DNA from: Legionellaceae bacterium UBA2794
Lineage (GTDB): Bacteria > Pseudomonadota > Gammaproteobacteria > Legionellales > Legionellaceae
NCBI GenBank assembly: GCA_002352055.1
Contig: DEHS01000079.1
Coordinates: 73,105 to 91,386, forward strand
Length of the DNA stretch: 18,282 nt
Direction: 5' to 3'
Below, piece by piece: positions 16,408 to 18,282 of this stretch. The notes under the pieces were generated by a model. It worked only from the letters and a program-made list of their open reading frames with translations. It was not told the DNA's origin and made no database searches. Position 1 is the first letter of the stretch. The number at the start of each line of letters is the position of its first letter. The position numbers were made by a program, and so were the translations under genes.

Positions 16408-16429
16408 AAGTTTAACCATTTATATCATA
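16408..16429 (-). promoter_or_regulatory. Candidate -10 elements before the icmR-position gene
   Basis: Two possible -10 boxes lie here: TATGAT at 16424-16429 and TAAACTT at 16408-16414, the latter one base away from the TATACTT box seen at icmT, icmQ and icmP. A good -35 is absent, as expected for a promoter that needs an activator. Which of the two is used cannot be decided from the sequence. Confidence 0.4.
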
Positions 16430-16452
16430 TAAAAAACAGCTTGAGATAATAA

Positions 16453-16468
16453 ATTTCTAATTCTTTAC
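16453..16468 (-). promoter_or_regulatory. CpxR-like site GTAAA-N6-GAAAT before the icmR-position gene
   Basis: The minus strand reads GTAAAGAATTAGAAAT, matching the GTAAA-N6-G(A/T)AA pattern described for the response regulator CpxR in Legionella. In L. pneumophila CpxR directly controls icmR. Here the site lies about 84-99 bases before the start codon and 23 bases upstream of the TATGAT box. The match is clear; use by CpxR is inferred. Confidence 0.55.
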
Positions 16469-16484
16469 AATAAAGGTAAATTCT

Positions 16485-16829
16485 TTAGTCATACATTAAT
16501 TCATCCAGAGGAGTGTAGTCACGACTAGGTCCCCCCTGAATAAGTTCATTAACCACGTCGGTCATACATAACAAACGTAACACATTAGGAGTGACTTCAT
16601 CAAAAACCACCCGCATCCCCAATAATGATCCCTCAGACTCATCATAAGTAGCTCCAAGCCCATACCCTAAACACAGAGAACACAGTTGGTCTGCTCGCTT
16701 GGCTATAGCTGGCAGTAAGCCACTATCAGAGAATACTTCGTCATAACTGAGAAAACGATCATTTAAATAAAATTTGGCATTCAAACTCGCAGCAATGGTT
16801 ATCATGCATTTGGTGATGTCTTTTTCCAT
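16485..16829 (-). CDS. icmS: IcmS, effector-adaptor protein
   Basis: IcmS is a small acidic cytoplasmic protein that pairs with IcmW to recognise a subset of effectors and docks on the DotL tail. From the ATG at 16829 the product is 114 residues (MEKDITKCM), the exact family length. A longer frame starting GTG at 16841 exists, but it would give four extra residues not found in the family. The start ATG overlaps the icmT stop as TAATG, so translation is coupled. The C-terminal half is strongly conserved with L. pneumophila as I recall it (CSLCLGYGLGATYDESEGSL; PSRDYTPLDELMYD). There is no signal or membrane span. Confidence 0.97.
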   Translation of the reverse strand: MEKDITKCMITIAASLNAKFYLNDRFLSYDEVFSDSGLLPAIAKRADQLCSLCLGYGLGATYDESEGSLLGMRVVFDEVTPNVLRLLCMTDVVNELIQGGPSRDYTPLDELMYD

Positions 16830-17089
16830 TATTTCCACCATGGTTGTGATGATTTAACTGTTCCTGCCAAAAAATTTCTCAACCAACGTAAGAATACAGG
16901 TACAGTAAACCCATAATGCTCAATAATGCCAAAAAATACTGCGGACACCAGTACGAGAACACCAGTCCATACACGAATATGCATTAGAAACAGGAATATA
17001 GGAAAAGCTGCCCGTGCGTCCACCATAAAAAAACGGGCGCTGCGCGCCGAATCGCGCCAATGACTTGTCGCTGCGAACTTCCCCGCCAT
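16829..17089 (-). CDS. icmT: IcmT, small inner-membrane Dot/Icm protein
   Basis: IcmT is a short membrane protein needed for intracellular growth and, in L. pneumophila, for pore-mediated exit from the host cell. The product is 86 residues, the family length. It has a basic N-terminus (HWRDSARSARFF) and two close hydrophobic stretches, about residues 26-37 and 41-57, ending with a short basic tail. GAGG five to six bases before the ATG is the ribosome binding site. It is the first gene of the first secretion block; a TATACTT box 29 bases upstream is its probable promoter. The stop overlaps the icmS start by one base. Confidence 0.96.
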   Translation of the reverse strand: MAGKFAATSHWRDSARSARFFMVDARAAFPIFLFLMHIRVWTGVLVLVSAVFFGIIEHYGFTVPVFLRWLRNFLAGTVKSSQPWWK

Positions 17090-17118
17090 TTTAACCTCAA
17101 GCTAAGTATTATTAGTAA

Positions 17119-17130
17119 AAGTATATACTT
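17119..17130 (-). promoter_or_regulatory. TATACTT box before icmT, inside a 12-bp palindrome
   Basis: TATACTT on the minus strand at 17119-17125 is the likely -10 of icmT, 29 bases from the ATG. It is part of the exact palindrome AAGTATATACTT (17119-17130), so the same heptamer also reads on the plus strand. No clear -35 is visible. Confidence 0.6.
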
Positions 17131-17164
17131 AAAAAGATCGAGATGCACCCCAGTTTTATCGGTC

Positions 17165-17377
17165 TTAGCCTCTATCTACAATCGTATGAGTCATATCCGC
17201 TTCGGGGTGGAGAATTTTAGAAATTAAATTTTTTAAATCCTCTCCCGGATTTAATTGAGGGGCCGGATATTCAGTAAAGGTAGCGTGAGGAGGAGTGGTA
17301 TCAATGGAGTTAGTCACCTGAGTTTTGGTTAACCGACTCATAGTTGCCAACATTTTAGCAGTGCTTTGATTATCCAT
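17165..17377 (-). CDS. Small protein of unknown function next to icmT
   Basis: An unrecognised protein of 70 residues. The ATG at 17377 (MDNQSTAKML) is chosen over an in-frame ATG four codons upstream because GAGGA lies six bases before it, the best placed ribosome binding site. The protein is polar, without signal or membrane span, and rich in Thr, Pro and Asn in the middle (SIDTTPPHATFTEYPAPQLN), with one short helix-like segment LKNLISKIL. It lies 75 bases upstream of icmT on the same strand, between icmT and a HIT-family gene, so it could share a transcript with the secretion genes. A role in secretion cannot be concluded from position alone. The clear ribosome binding site argues for a real gene. 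Confidence 0.65.
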   Translation of the reverse strand: MDNQSTAKMLATMSRLTKTQVTNSIDTTPPHATFTEYPAPQLNPGEDLKNLISKILHPEADMTHTIVDRG

Positions 17378-17549
17378 TTGAATCCTCATCTTTAACTTTT
17401 ATAAAAAGTACCATATTGAACTTAAGGAATTATTAAGTAACACGCGAATTAACTTAAATACAGACCAAAATGTTCATAATAACTGCAAAAAAGATGTTTT
17501 TACCCAGAAAATAATTTATATTAAAATAACTTTAATAATTAATCCAGTG

Positions 17550-17987
17550 CTATTTTGCATAAAAAGTAGGTAATTTAGACAAAGAATCTTCAATTAAAGG
17601 TTTAAAAATTTTGGTTAAGGTTTCCAGCTCATTGCTTTTATAGGGGTTCTCTCGCATCGAAGATTGCCAAATTCCCTGTGGCCATAAAGAATCGGTTTTA
17701 GTTCGTCCTATAATATGAACATGCAGTTGTGGTACTACATTTCCCAAAGCACCTATATTCAATTTATCGGGCATAAAATAGTTCTTTACCAAAACGGACA
17801 ATAAGTTTACTTCTTCAATAAGGACAATTCTCTCTTCTTTAGTCAATTGATAGATTTCATGAATATTATCTTTTCGAGGCACAAGGATAAACCAGGGATA
17901 AGATGATTCATTTTTCAAATAGACACGAGACAGAGGCCAATCACCAAGAACCACACAGGATGATTCAATGCGTTCATCAATAATCAA
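17550..17987 (-). CDS. HIT-family nucleotide hydrolase
   Basis: A 145-residue HIT-domain protein, probably a nucleotidyl hydrolase acting on dinucleoside polyphosphates or similar nucleotides in the cytoplasm. The signature is Q87-L-H89-V-H91-I-I. The usual first His of the His-phi-His-phi-His motif is Gln, while the central His (the nucleophile in the family) and the third His are kept; Gln at the first place occurs in a bacterial subgroup. Upstream, YPWFILVPRK (30-39) is the strand typical for this subgroup. The open frame begins with TTG at 17987; no in-frame ATG exists upstream before a stop, so the start is TTG or nearby and uncertain. The gene is a neighbour of the Dot/Icm locus with no known link to it. 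Confidence 0.9.
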   Translation of the reverse strand: MIIDERIESSCVVLGDWPLSRVYLKNESSYPWFILVPRKDNIHEIYQLTKEERIVLIEEVNLLSVLVKNYFMPDKLNIGALGNVVPQLHVHIIGRTKTDSLWPQGIWQSSMRENPYKSNELETLTKIFKPLIEDSLSKLPTFYAK

Positions 17988-18259
17988 AATAAGTCCGAAT
18001 ATTATTAATCAGGATTGAATTGTATCAAATCATTTACTGAAAATTAAATTGCCTTTAGATAAATTCCTCAGAACATGACAAAACCCGGTCATTTTCAGAG
18101 GAAATTTTAATAAATGTATTGAGTAATGATCCCTTTTTGCGTTATGTTGAAATAACCTATTAAATAATAGGCTGATAACAATTGTCATTTAAGGACGAAT
18201 GCAATTGCTCAACTGGTCAACCAGTCGACGATTGATAAGCTTTAGCAAAAGGAGGAGTC
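17988..18259. other. Divergent intergenic region between HIT gene and cold-shock gene
   Basis: A 272-base AT-rich region between two genes transcribed away from each other. It contains an imperfect hairpin (18059-18108), a palindrome CCTATTA-AA-TAATAGG (18156-18171) and a palindrome ACTGGT-CA-ACCAGT (18212-18225). A possible plus-strand promoter combines TTGCGT near 18138 with an AT-rich -10 around 18160-18167. The long leader before the plus-strand gene is typical of cold-shock genes. Confidence 0.55.
18059..18108. repeat. Long imperfect hairpin in the HIT-csp intergenic region
   Basis: Positions 18061-18079 pair with 18088-18106 at 16 of 19 places around an eight-base loop (AAAACCCG). The paired blocks are ATGAC/GTCAT, GAA/TTC, TTCCTC/GAGGAA and AA/TT. 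The structure lies far from both start codons and has no strong U-run on either side, so it may be an operator or a small dispersed repeat rather than a terminator. Confidence 0.6.
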
Positions 18260-18282
18260 ATGGCTAGAGGCGAGGTCAAATG
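18260..18282 (+). CDS. Start of a probable cold-shock (CspA-like) protein, partial
   Basis: Only seven codons and two bases are in the window: M-A-R-G-E-V-K, then TG, which would complete a Trp codon. This is the usual opening of CspA-family RNA-binding cold-shock proteins (M-x-x-G-x-V-K-W-F-N). A strong ribosome binding site GGAGGA lies at 18251-18256, three bases before the ATG, in an AAAGGAGG context. It is the only plus-strand gene seen, and is divergent from the HIT gene. The call rests on seven residues plus context, so it is moderate in confidence. Confidence 0.6.

Noticed and set aside
16465..16480. TTTAC-N7-GTAAA inverted pair near the CpxR-like site
   Set aside because: Known CpxR sites are direct repeats; the direct GTAAA-N6-GAAAT is the better explanation, and the inverted one is short in AT-rich DNA.
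16830..16841. GTG start for icmS at 16841
   Set aside because: The ATG overlapping the icmT stop gives the exact family length of 114 residues.
1..18282. tRNA, rRNA, CRISPR array, insertion sequence or integrase
   Set aside because: No cloverleaf-like sequence, regular spacer array, transposase or integrase motifs were seen; the window looks like a stable chromosomal virulence locus.

Overview
The window is AT-rich and contains, almost gene for gene, the large Dot/Icm (type IVB secretion) locus of Legionella, the block called region II in L. pneumophila. All sixteen Dot/Icm genes lie on the minus strand, so transcription runs from high to low coordinates. The order is icmT, icmS, an icmR-position gene, icmQ, icmP, icmO, icmN, icmM, icmL, icmK, icmE, icmG, icmC, icmD, icmJ, icmB. 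Protein lengths match the L. pneumophila proteins as I remember them (for example IcmB 1009, IcmS 114, IcmJ 208, IcmL 212 and IcmQ 191 residues). Two things argue for a non-pneumophila Legionella. The icmR-position gene encodes a 95-residue protein that does not look like IcmR, and the gene after icmB is a small exported protein rather than tphA. I cannot name the species.

Right end (about 17100-18282): the first codons of a probable cold-shock protein on the plus strand, a divergent intergenic region with a long imperfect hairpin, a HIT-family hydrolase, and an unrecognised gene of about 70 residues next to icmT. Secretion block 1 (14152-17089): icmT-icmS (overlapping TAATG), the icmR-position gene, icmQ and icmP, which itself overlaps icmO. 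TATACTT boxes precede icmT, icmQ and icmP, and a CpxR-like GTAAA-N6-GAAAT site precedes the icmR-position gene. icmO is followed by a 318-bp gap with two inverted repeats. Secretion block 2 (271-11488): icmN to icmB, tightly packed, interrupted mainly by a perfect 15-bp hairpin between icmD and icmJ. Left end (1-242): a partial gene for an exported protein.

How the genes work together: IcmK/DotH and IcmE/DotG, with the lipoprotein IcmN/DotK, belong to the envelope-spanning core. IcmG/DotF, IcmL/DotI, IcmM/DotJ, IcmC/DotE, IcmD/DotP and IcmT are inner-membrane or associated parts. IcmB/DotO is the VirB4-like ATPase. IcmO/DotL, IcmP/DotM and IcmJ/DotN form the coupling complex that receives effectors, with IcmS as part of the adaptor. 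IcmQ and its small partner, the icmR-position protein, form a cytoplasmic pair.

The system is known. The points most worth a second look are the diverged icmR-position gene under an apparently conserved CpxR-like site, the five C-x23-C modules and the long in-frame direct repeat inside icmE, the palindromes between icmD and icmJ and between icmO and icmN, the HNH-like cysteine layout of IcmJ, and the unrecognised genes flanking the locus.
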